Shown in pieces: positions 1-5,619 of a stretch of 6,719 nt of DNA. Source of the DNA: ANME-2 cluster archaeon. Its GTDB lineage: Archaea > Halobacteriota > Methanosarcinia > Methanosarcinales > Methanogasteraceae. A program made the position numbers and the translations under genes. The stretch's first letter is position 1. Each line of letters starts with the position of its first letter. The notes beneath the pieces were generated by a model. That model ran no database searches. It had not been told where the DNA came from and worked only from the letters and a program-made list of their open reading frames with translations. Location: positions 1 to 6,719 of the forward strand of contig PIXW01000197.1 in the NCBI GenBank assembly GCA_003601535.1. The letters run 5' to 3'.

Positions 1-2
1 AA

Positions 3-131
3 ATCGCAGCCGGCAGCCGTCCGTGTGACGCCGTGATGCTCGCCGCCGCGGATGTCAGTGGCGACGGACAGGTCACATCGCTCGATGCGCTCATGATCCT
101 GCAGGCGGCGGCTGGGAAGATAGAGTTGTGA
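3..131 (+). CDS. C-terminal fragment of a dockerin-type / EF-hand repeat protein (5' end outside the window)
   Basis: An open frame enters from the left edge and stops at TGA 129-131, giving the last 42 residues of a longer protein. The end contains a calcium-loop motif DVSGDGQVTSLD (codons 51-86), with Asp/Ser/Asp/Thr/Asp at the 1-3-5-9-12 positions, followed by the hydrophobic helix ALMILQAAAG. This is the loop-helix unit of type I dockerin repeats. In archaea such units often sit at the C-terminus of large secreted or surface proteins, where they bind Ca2+ and may dock to cohesin domains. The function of the rest of the protein cannot be seen. The segment just before it (CDAVMLAAA) looks like the end of a preceding helix, so this could be the second of two repeats. 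Family call is confident; the role is inference. Confidence 0.8.
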   Translation: MAAGSRPCDAVMLAAADVSGDGQVTSLDALMILQAAAGKIEL

Positions 132-381
132 CCATGACCGCTCCATCCTGAGTCGGCGCTGACGCCGGATGGGCTGGGGATGATCGAGCGGCGGTGGGTT
201 GGTGATCTCCTCTGCCATGCAGATGGTTAATTCATCATCTCTGTTACAGCCGCGGATCTGGGTCTACCAGACATTGTATCCAGATTATCAACCACATGCG
301 GGACTGCAGGTTGCTCCGCATCCCGCGGAAGCAGCCCACGGGTCCGGGACGTCGACGGATGCGATTCCCGGATCAGGGGGA
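132..381. other. Convergent intergenic spacer between the dockerin gene and thiC
   Basis: I see no convincing gene here; open frames in this stretch run antisense into thiC and resemble no family I know. It holds small inverted repeats. At 144-171 a CGGCG/CGCCG stem with a CTGA loop is extended by CATC/GATG across a bulge. The segment 256-261 (ATCTGG) can pair either with 267-271 or with 280-285. GCGGGA 298-303 pairs with TCCCGC 321-326. The spacer lies between two gene 3' ends, so these may be 3'-end structures, but none is followed by a clear T tract. Confidence 0.5.
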
Positions 382-383
382 TC
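363..383 (-). terminator. Possible 3'-end hairpin of thiC
   Basis: A seven-base-pair stem (GATTCCC 363-369 with GGGGATC 377-383, one G-T pair) closes a seven-base loop and overlaps the thiC stop codon (382-384). There is no T tract after it, so it may be chance or an RNA 3'-end structure rather than a true archaeal terminator. Confidence 0.25.
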
Positions 384-1668
384 ACCGGTCGAAATTGAAG
401 TTCTCCTTCACGATCTTGAGCGCACAGAAGTCTCCGCACATCGTGCACGCCTCAATATCCTCTGGTAGCCTGCTGCTTCTGATCTCCTCTGCACGGTCTC
501 TATCGATTGCAAGCTCATACTGCCTGCCCCAGTCCAGATCGCGGCGGGCTCGTGCCATATTAAGATCCCAGTTCTTTGCTCTGTCGCCATACTTGATCAT
601 ATCGCCGACATGCGCAGCGATTCTCGCCGCCATCACGCCCTCGTAGACATCCTCCTCGTTCGGCAGTGCGAGATGCTCTGCCGGTGTCACATAGCAGAGA
701 AAATCAGCGCCGCAGCTGCTGGATATTGCACCTCCGATCGCTGTTACGATGTGGTCATATCCGGGCGCGATATCAGTTACCAGCGGACCAAGCATGTAGA
801 ATGGCTTTTCGCTGCTCAACCGTTTCATGAGCGTGATGTTTGTCTCGATCTCGTTTACTGGTACATGACCTGGACCCTCGATTATGACCTGCACGCCTGC
901 CTCATGCGCCCGATCACCCAGTTCCGCGTGCATGATCAGTTCCTGAATTCCTGCCCGGTCGGTTGCGTCATGCACAGCGCCTGCCCGCATTCCATTGCCC
1001 ATCGAGAGCGTGACCTCGTGTTCGTTCATGATCTCGAGGAGGTAATCGAACTCGCTGTACAGCGGGTTCTCTTGTTCGTTGTGCAGCATCCATGCCGTCA
1101 TGAACGCGCCGCCTCGTGAGACGAGCCCGCCGTACCGCCCCTGTTTCTTGAGACGCTCGACTGTCAAGAGGTTGATTCCCGTATGAATCGCCATGAAGTT
1201 CGTTCCAAGCTTCGCCTGTTCCGCTGTGATCCGGAACAGGTCATCAGGATTCATGTTCACAACCGCACCATCCTTCTCGATCGCCTCGATGAACGCCTGA
1301 TACAGGGGAACGCTTCCAACGGATAGCGATGTAGCCGCAATCACGCGCTTTCTGACCTCGACGAGATCCCCGCCTGTCGAGAGCTCCATGATGGTGTCGG
1401 CACCTGCCTTCTCTGCCATCTGTGTCTTTCTCACCTCGAGATCGATGTCCACGATATCAGATGATGTGCCGACCGATGCATTCACCTTGGTGCGCATCCC
1501 TTTCCCGATGCCGCACGGCACGGTCTCCCGGTACGGGCTTACCGGAATAACGATTCTTCCGCTTGCAATTCCTCTACGTACAAATTCAGGGTCAACGCCT
1601 TCTGCTTTCGCAACCGTTTTCATCTCTTCTGTGATGGTTGCGTTCTGTGCATCTCTTACAAGACTCAT
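382..1668 (-). CDS. thiC: Phosphomethylpyrimidine synthase ThiC
   Basis: ThiC is a radical-SAM enzyme that rearranges aminoimidazole ribotide into HMP phosphate, the pyrimidine half of thiamine. The 428-residue protein is full length for the short form found in archaea and anaerobes. Visible family motifs are KVNASVGTS (61-69), SRGGAF (184-189), EGPGHVP (264-270) and GPLVTDIAPGYDHI (294-307); His268 and His306 match the conserved metal ligands. The C-terminal cluster motif is Cys408-Cys411-Cys415, i.e. CX2CX3C. I place the start at ATG 1668-1666 (MSLVRDAQ) rather than GTG 1674. The TATA-like TTTAAATA at 1698-1691 puts transcription initiation almost exactly at this ATG, and there is no Shine-Dalgarno sequence, so the mRNA is probably leaderless. 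Enzymes for the thiazole half and for HMP-P kinase are not in the window. No TPP riboswitch is possible with such a short leader. Confidence 0.97.
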   Translation of the reverse strand: MSLVRDAQNATITEEMKTVAKAEGVDPEFVRRGIASGRIVIPVSPYRETVPCGIGKGMRTKVNASVGTSSDIVDIDLEVRKTQMAEKAGADTIMELSTGGDLVEVRKRVIAATSLSVGSVPLYQAFIEAIEKDGAVVNMNPDDLFRITAEQAKLGTNFMAIHTGINLLTVERLKKQGRYGGLVSRGGAFMTAWMLHNEQENPLYSEFDYLLEIMNEHEVTLSMGNGMRAGAVHDATDRAGIQELIMHAELGDRAHEAGVQVIIEGPGHVPVNEIETNITLMKRLSSEKPFYMLGPLVTDIAPGYDHIVTAIGGAISSSCGADFLCYVTPAEHLALPNEEDVYEGVMAARIAAHVGDMIKYGDRAKNWDLNMARARRDLDWGRQYELAIDRDRAEEIRSSRLPEDIEACTMCGDFCALKIVKENFNFDR

Positions 1669-1688
1669 AAACACCGGATGAACGAACT

Positions 1689-1700
1689 AATATTTAAACG
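1689..1700 (-). promoter_or_regulatory. TATA box of thiC
   Basis: The minus strand reads CGTTTAAATATT, a good archaeal TATA element. Its centre (about 1695) is 27 bases upstream of the ThiC ATG at 1668, which implies a leaderless or nearly leaderless transcript. Confidence 0.6.
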
Positions 1701-1829
1701 CTTCTAAAAAATAAAATGGAATTCAACTCAAGCTAACTTGATTTCAGTGATCAATCGAAAGTGACCCGACCGCAGACAACACCGTACCGGCACAAACAAT
1801 AATCACAACCGCCAGTACAGTACACATCA
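1701..1829. other. Divergent spacer upstream of the cis-prenyltransferase homologue
   Basis: This is a non-coding A-rich stretch between two divergent genes. A weak TATA-like ACAATAATC lies at 1795-1803, about 30 bases before ATG 1830, and would again give a leaderless mRNA. An AT-rich run at 1706-1718 is too far upstream to be that gene's TATA box and could be an upstream element. No Shine-Dalgarno sequence precedes 1830. Confidence 0.35.
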
Positions 1830-2486
1830 ATGCTTCAACGCATCTACGAACGCATCTACGAGCATCGAGTGCGCTATCAGATCACCGAACATAATCTGCC
1901 TGACGGACTCACGCTTGTGCTGGCAGAAACTGATCTCCTCGCACCAATAGGGATTAAGCAGCTACAATCCTTTGTTTCGTGGTGCGTAGATCTCGATATC
2001 AGATCGCTCATCGTCTACATCGCCATAATCGTAGACGGACCTCCGATGGAAGACGTGATTTCACAGATCATCGATAGATTAGCCAGAACCGATCTGGTTG
2101 CACAGATATACATCAAGAGCGATTCCGGTGTGCGGGTGAGCTCAATCGGAGAAGGGGATCCAGAGATTAAACTCGACATCTCGATCGGCTACAGTGGGAA
2201 ACTCGAGCTCACAGATGCGATAAAAGCTATTTTAAGGAAAGTAGAGGGGGGAGAGATTGAGTATGATAGTATTAATTTGGATATGATTGAATCTCACCTT
2301 CTTTTCAAGCACAATCCGGATCTGGTTATCCGGGCAGGAGGAAAGCATCTGACTGATTTTTTGATATGGCAGACAATATATTCAGAACTATATTTTACAG
2401 ATGTGAATTTCACTGATATGCGGAGACTGGACTTCTTAAGGATCATACGGGACTATCAGAAGCGGCAGCGGAGGTATGGGAGATAA
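1830..2486 (+). CDS. Degenerate cis-prenyltransferase (UppS/Rer2 family) homologue, likely non-catalytic subunit
   Basis: The C-terminal third of this 218-residue protein matches undecaprenyl/dehydrodolichyl diphosphate synthases: PDLVIRAGG (163-171), TDF (175-177), WQTIYSELYF (180-189) and a basic end with RYG at 215-217. Residues 44-64 fit the family's '..VVEWCLELGIKVLTVY' helix-strand region. However, the N-terminal 'MDGNxRWA' catalytic motif, which should fall around residues 27-38, reads LTLVLAETDLLA, so the catalytic Asp and the following Asn/Arg are absent. In the diphosphate-binding signature RTGGExRxSNF, the Glu is Lys and the second Arg is missing by a one-residue deletion. This pattern resembles the NgBR/Nus1 subunits of heteromeric cis-prenyltransferases, which lack catalysis but contribute a C-terminal RxG motif to the partner's active site. 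By inference it helps make polyprenyl carrier lipid for glycosylation. A catalytic partner is not in the window. The gene stands alone between thiC and elp3. Family confident; subunit role moderate. Confidence 0.8.
   Translation: MLQRIYERIYEHRVRYQITEHNLPDGLTLVLAETDLLAPIGIKQLQSFVSWCVDLDIRSLIVYIAIIVDGPPMEDVISQIIDRLARTDLVAQIYIKSDSGVRVSSIGEGDPEIKLDISIGYSGKLELTDAIKAILRKVEGGEIEYDSINLDMIESHLLFKHNPDLVIRAGGKHLTDFLIWQTIYSELYFTDVNFTDMRRLDFLRIIRDYQKRQRRYGR
1839..1862 (+). repeat. Two-copy 12-bp tandem repeat in the 5' coding region
   Basis: CGCATCTACGAA is followed directly by CGCATCTACGAG, encoding the repeated tetrapeptide RIYE at residues 4-11 of the cis-prenyltransferase homologue. It is a small in-frame duplication that lengthens the N-terminal helix by about one turn. 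Confidence 0.8.
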
Positions 2487-2548
2487 AACCAGTTATCCCT
2501 GCGAATTTCAGTGGAAGTTAGGTGGGCATGGTGTCGGAAGGTGTCGAT

Positions 2549-2571
2549 TCTGTTTTTTGGCTGGAATTTTG
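2549..2571 (+). terminator. Possible T-rich terminator after the cis-prenyltransferase homologue
   Basis: A run of six T at 2553-2558 and a second TTTTG at 2567-2571 lie about 65-85 bases past the stop codon at 2486. Archaeal RNA polymerase terminates at T-rich tracts without needing a hairpin. The rest of the 2487-2653 spacer shows no gene. Confidence 0.35.
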
Positions 2572-2653
2572 TTAAAGCCGGATTCCATACAACAACCACA
2601 AGAGTGACAGATCTCTCTTTTACGTCTGGAAACCATCGCCACGAACCATTAAG

Positions 2654-4291
2654 ATGCAAACAAAACAGTATACCACAATGTATGAATCAGCATGTCGCGA
2701 GATCCTTGAGCAGATCTTGAATCACAACATAACGAGCAAACGTGAACTCAACACCGCCAAGAAACGGATCAGCGCCAGATATAAACTCCCTAACATGCCA
2801 AAGAACTCAGAGATCCTTGCTCTCTCCACTGCTGATGAGTACAAGCACGTAATCGGTCTGCTCCAGCGTAAGCCGGTTCGCACAGTATCAGGTGTTGCAG
2901 TGATTGCGGTGATGACCTCGCCGTACCCGTGTCCGCATGGTGCATGCATCCCATGTCCGGGTGGTCCTGCGTCCAGTTTTCGTACGCCGCAGAGTTACAT
3001 GGGCAGAGAGCCGGCAACCATGCGTGCGATACAGTGTGATTATGATCCATACCGGCAGGTGACAACCCGCCTGCGGCAGCTGCAGATGATCGGTCATCCG
3101 GTTGACAAGGTTGAACTGATCGTGATGGGCGGAACATTCACCGCGAGACCGCTGGATTACCAGCAGTGGTTCATCAGGAGAAGTCTGGAGGCTATGAACG
3201 ACTTTGGCGGTTCCGGCATGACTGATCAGGATCTTGAATCAACTATCACTACAAATGAGACTGCATCGGTCAGAGATATCGGAATCACGTTTGAAACACG
3301 CCCTGATTGTTTAGATAAAGAGAAGATCGATCATCTGCTTGGATTTGGAGCAACAAAGGTGGAGATAGGGGTTCAGAGCGTGTACGATCATGTACTAACG
3401 AAGATCAATCGCGGGCATACCGTGCAGGATGCGATCGCTGCCAACGAGCGTTTGCGGGACAGCGGGCTCAAGGTTGGGTTCCATATAATGATCGGTCTTC
3501 CAGGATCTGATGCCGATCATGATCTCCGCATGTTTGAAACGCTCTTCAGCGATCCTGGATTCTGCCCTGATCACCTGAAGATCTATCCCACGCTCGTAAC
3601 CGAGGGAACAGTGCTGCACCGGTGGTGGATGAATGGTCGTTACCGGTCGCTTGACAATTCTTGTGCGGTAGAACTGCTTGCGCGTATCAAATCCATGCTT
3701 CCGAAATGGGTGCGACTGCAGCGGATTCAGCGGGATATTCCTGCGCAGCAGATCGCAGCCGGCGTTACAAAGAGCAATATCCGCCAGCTCGCAGAAGAGA
3801 GGCTGCGATCGATGGGAGGATCATGTGCATGCATCAGATGCCGTGAGGTCGGACATGCATCGCTACGTGGGATTGAGCCTGAATCAGAGAAGATCAAACT
3901 GCTGGTCGAAACATACGAGGCATGTGGCGGAACCGAGCACTTTATATCCTTTGAGGACGTGAAAAACGATATCTTAATCGGTTTTCTGCGACTACGATTT
4001 CCGCATTCGCCCCATCGAACCGAATTAAAAGACACTGCTCTCGTGCGTGAACTGATGGTGTATGGAAGGATGGTTCCTGTTGGAGAGGATCCCGATAACG
4101 GTCAGTGGCAGCATCGGGGTTATGGGAGTGAACTGCTTGATAAGGCATGTAATATTGCTTATGAGCACGGATTCAAAAAAATAGCAATTACAAGCGGTAT
4201 CGGTGTACGCGAGTACTACCGGAGACGCGGGTATGTACGCGAGGGCACATACATGGTAAAAGACCTTCAGGCGGGCCAGGTTCCAAACTGA
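2654..4291 (+). CDS. elp3: Elp3-type tRNA uridine-34 carboxymethylating enzyme (radical SAM + acetyltransferase)
   Basis: Elp3 uses acetyl-CoA and SAM to place a carboxymethyl group on C5 of wobble uridine 34 in tRNAs. Both domains are present in 545 residues. An N-terminal helical tRNA-binding part is followed by the radical-SAM domain with Cys93-X4-Cys98-X2-Cys101 (CPHGACIPC), the archaeal spacing as opposed to the eukaryotic CX9CX2C. Then come VMGGTF, FETRPDC, KVEIGVQS, and the linker with SNIRQLAEERL and the CACIRCREVG segment. The C-terminal GNAT domain has QHRGYGSELL (486-495), the acetyl-CoA loop, and REYYRRRGY near the end. One oddity is that the usually conserved ELHVYG reads ELMVYG (Met468). 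Two starts are possible: ATG 2654, or ATG 2678, which gives MYESACREILEQ and fits archaeal homologues better; neither has a Shine-Dalgarno sequence. The gene is apparently monocistronic. Its last 25 bases overlap the convergent secG. Confidence 0.96.
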   Translation: MQTKQYTTMYESACREILEQILNHNITSKRELNTAKKRISARYKLPNMPKNSEILALSTADEYKHVIGLLQRKPVRTVSGVAVIAVMTSPYPCPHGACIPCPGGPASSFRTPQSYMGREPATMRAIQCDYDPYRQVTTRLRQLQMIGHPVDKVELIVMGGTFTARPLDYQQWFIRRSLEAMNDFGGSGMTDQDLESTITTNETASVRDIGITFETRPDCLDKEKIDHLLGFGATKVEIGVQSVYDHVLTKINRGHTVQDAIAANERLRDSGLKVGFHIMIGLPGSDADHDLRMFETLFSDPGFCPDHLKIYPTLVTEGTVLHRWWMNGRYRSLDNSCAVELLARIKSMLPKWVRLQRIQRDIPAQQIAAGVTKSNIRQLAEERLRSMGGSCACIRCREVGHASLRGIEPESEKIKLLVETYEACGGTEHFISFEDVKNDILIGFLRLRFPHSPHRTELKDTALVRELMVYGRMVPVGEDPDNGQWQHRGYGSELLDKACNIAYEHGFKKIAITSGIGVREYYRRRGYVREGTYMVKDLQAGQVPN

Positions 4292-4443
4292 AAACCGAGC
4301 ACGATTGCGAGTATGCCAGCAACAATCCCGATTATGACCACGGTCTTCGGATCGATGCGTATCGCCGACTCATCTGCCTCATAATATCTCATCAGACCCG
4401 CGGAAGACATGAGTCCGCTGCCACTTTCTTTCTTCTTAGCCAT
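4267..4443 (-). CDS. secG: Preprotein translocase subunit Sec61-beta / SecG (archaeal)
   Basis: This is the small tail-anchored third subunit of the archaeal SecYE-beta protein-conducting channel in the cytoplasmic membrane. The 58-residue product has the family layout: a basic start MAKKK, the GLMSSAGLMRYYEA signature (10-23), IRIDPKTVV (28-36), and one transmembrane helix at about 34-54, followed by a very short outside tail (FGTWPA). I chose ATG 4443 because archaeal homologues begin with MAKKK-GLMSSAG. A GTG at 4470 would add nine residues (MAMAREYAS), which I think are not translated. The 3' end overlaps the elp3 3' end tail to tail. It shares the upstream region with the divergent alba. 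Confidence 0.95.
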   Translation of the reverse strand: MAKKKESGSGLMSSAGLMRYYEADESAIRIDPKTVVIIGIVAGILAIVLGFQFGTWPA

Positions 4444-4468
4444 TGATGCGTATTCTCTTGCCATTGCC

Positions 4469-4476
4469 ACATAAAC
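4469..4476 (-). promoter_or_regulatory. Candidate TATA element of secG
   Basis: The minus strand reads GTTTATGT, centred about 29 bases upstream of ATG 4443; this spacing fits a leaderless mRNA. A stronger TATA (GTATATAAC on the minus strand, 4499-4507) lies further upstream and would instead start the RNA near 4476-4480, giving a leader of about 35 bases. I cannot decide between them. Confidence 0.35.
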
Positions 4477-4497
4477 GTTTCTCTGAAAGCGTCACTG

Positions 4498-4507
4498 TTA
4501 TATACCA
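4498..4507 (+). promoter_or_regulatory. TATA box of the alba operon (possibly also read toward secG)
   Basis: GTTATATACC is a strong TATA-type element. On the plus strand it predicts transcription from about 4528, giving a leader of about 37 bases before the alba ATG at 4565. The near-symmetric core could also serve the divergent secG. Confidence 0.55.
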
Positions 4508-4553
4508 GTTGAGACCAGATGATCAGATTGAAGTCACATAATGCAATCGGAGC

Positions 4554-4557
4554 GAGG
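4554..4557 (+). promoter_or_regulatory. Shine-Dalgarno sequence that fixes the alba start
   Basis: GAGG (within GCGAGGTTG) lies seven bases before ATG 4565. The earlier in-frame ATG at 4541 has no such site and lies close to the predicted transcription start, so 4565 is preferred. Confidence 0.6.
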
Positions 4558-4564
4558 TTGTTAC

Positions 4565-4885
4565 ATGACACCGGAAACAAGCGATGTGGACACAGCAAAC
4601 CAGACGAACGAATCAGATGATAATTCAGTGTTCGTGGGCAAGAAGAGTGTGATGGATTATGTCATGGCAATCATGGCACAGTTCAACAAAGGCACAGACG
4701 ATGTGGTGGTAAAGGCGCGTGGACATGCAATCTCGCGCGCAGTAGACGCTGTCGAAGTGACACGGAATAGATATCTGCCAGATATACAGGTGAACGATAT
4801 CAAGATCGGAACAGAGGAGATGGAAGGAAAACGGGGCGACATGGTCAATGTATCCTGGATCGAGTTGTTCCTGTCCCGTCAATGA
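4565..4885 (+). CDS. alba: Alba-family DNA/RNA-binding chromatin protein
   Basis: Alba is a small dimeric nucleoid protein that coats DNA and also binds RNA in archaea. The 106-residue product shows the family core: FVGKKSVMDYVMA (23-35), VVKARGHAISRAVD (48-61), VTRNRYLPDI (65-74) and DIKIGTEEM (78-86). Lys26/Lys27 correspond to the DNA-contacting lysine pair (Lys16/17 in Sulfolobus Alba, the former being the acetylation site). Two usual residues differ: GKKPVMNYV reads GKKSVMDYV. A polar, acidic N-terminal extension of about 20 residues (rich in D, T, N, S) precedes the fold, making it longer than a typical Alba. The stop overlaps the start of the following gene (ATGA, 4882-4885), so the two are very likely cotranscribed and translationally coupled. 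Confidence 0.95.
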   Translation: MTPETSDVDTANQTNESDDNSVFVGKKSVMDYVMAIMAQFNKGTDDVVVKARGHAISRAVDAVEVTRNRYLPDIQVNDIKIGTEEMEGKRGDMVNVSWIELFLSRQ

Positions 4886-5619
4886 CCGAGCTGTATAGCC
4901 TTGTTGATATTGCACCAACGATTGCTAAAGTGATCGGTATACCACTTCCAGGTGTGGATGGAAACGTGATACCGGAACTGGTTGATCGTTTGCAGCGATG
5001 TGATCGGGCGATACTGATCATCGTTGATAGTCTTGGTTATTTGACATACCAGCGATTGAGCTCCTGTATGCCCCATGTGAGAGGTGCCACCATCCGGTGC
5101 AGGGCTGTCGCAAATCATACGACGCCAGCGATCGCATCGATCCTCTCAGGATGCTATCCGCATACACACGGTATACTCACCAACGCCGATGTGCTCACCT
5201 CATCGATCGAATCGATACTCGAACGTGCAGAGGAGTGCGGCATCAGATCAGCGGTCGTTATCGAGAGCAAGGGGGCAGCAGCCATGAAAACAAAGATCGA
5301 TCTGTCTCTGGGCGTCCCTGACAGCAGGGATATACTTGATTATGATGCGAAGATCAGGAAATATTCGATCGATCTTCTGAAACACAAGCCGGTTCTTATG
5401 ACAATCCACTTCAGGGCGATCGACAGGTATGCGCATGAAAAAAGAAGTTTCGATGAACTGAAATCTGCGGCAGAAAGTATTGATGATCATATAAAAGAGA
5501 TTTGCAGGCATATCGACAGGAATACTGGCGTAATCGTCTGTGGCGATCATCCGATTCATGGAAGATACGCTGAAGATGATCAGGATGTGGCGCTGGTCAT
5601 ATTGGATCATATTGAGTGA
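4882..5619 (+). CDS. Alkaline-phosphatase-superfamily phosphoesterase with an N-terminally placed DIAPT segment
   Basis: This 245-residue protein belongs to the metal-dependent type I phosphodiesterase/nucleotide pyrophosphatase/phosphoglycerate mutase superfamily. Expected ligands appear in order: Asp49 (LIIVDSLGY), a Thr nucleophile at 80 or 81 (ANHTTPAIASILSG), Asp181 and His185 (AIDRYAHE), Asp222 and His223 (VCGDHPIHG) and His226. So the active site looks intact and probably binds two metals. The odd point is the N-terminus: SLVDIAPTIAKVIGIPLP (6-23) followed by GVDG is a motif that in most members comes near the C-terminal end, after the last metal ligand. Here the protein stops soon after HG and a final strand (VALVILD). 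The protein is also short for the superfamily. There is no signal peptide, so it is probably cytoplasmic. The substrate is unknown. It starts at ATG 4882 inside the alba stop, and its own stop touches the 3' end of the convergent RNase P RNA. Confidence 0.8.
   Translation: MTELYSLVDIAPTIAKVIGIPLPGVDGNVIPELVDRLQRCDRAILIIVDSLGYLTYQRLSSCMPHVRGATIRCRAVANHTTPAIASILSGCYPHTHGILTNADVLTSSIESILERAEECGIRSAVVIESKGAAAMKTKIDLSLGVPDSRDILDYDAKIRKYSIDLLKHKPVLMTIHFRAIDRYAHEKRSFDELKSAAESIDDHIKEICRHIDRNTGVIVCGDHPIHGRYAEDDQDVALVILDHIE

Noticed and set aside
610..1119. A long open frame on the plus strand opposite thiC (169 codons), and similar frames at 199-468 and 1388-1681
   Set aside because: All or most of each lies antisense to the well-conserved thiC, and the translations show no domain, being Cys/His/Arg-rich shadows of the real frame.
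1669..1829. A possible TPP riboswitch upstream of thiC
   Set aside because: The TATA box is only 27 bases from the start codon, so there is no leader to hold one, and I see no THI-box motifs.
2019..2043. AIIVDG at residues 65-70 of the 1830-2486 protein looks like the catalytic AIIMDGN motif of cis-prenyltransferases
   Set aside because: It lies about 38 residues too far downstream, after the WCVDLDIRSLIVY segment that should follow the motif, and lacks the Asn/Arg that come next. Chance resemblance is more likely than a rearranged active site.
2456..2720. Short open frames on both strands in the spacer before elp3
   Set aside because: They overlap the ends of the two flanking genes, lack ribosome sites and resemble no protein family.
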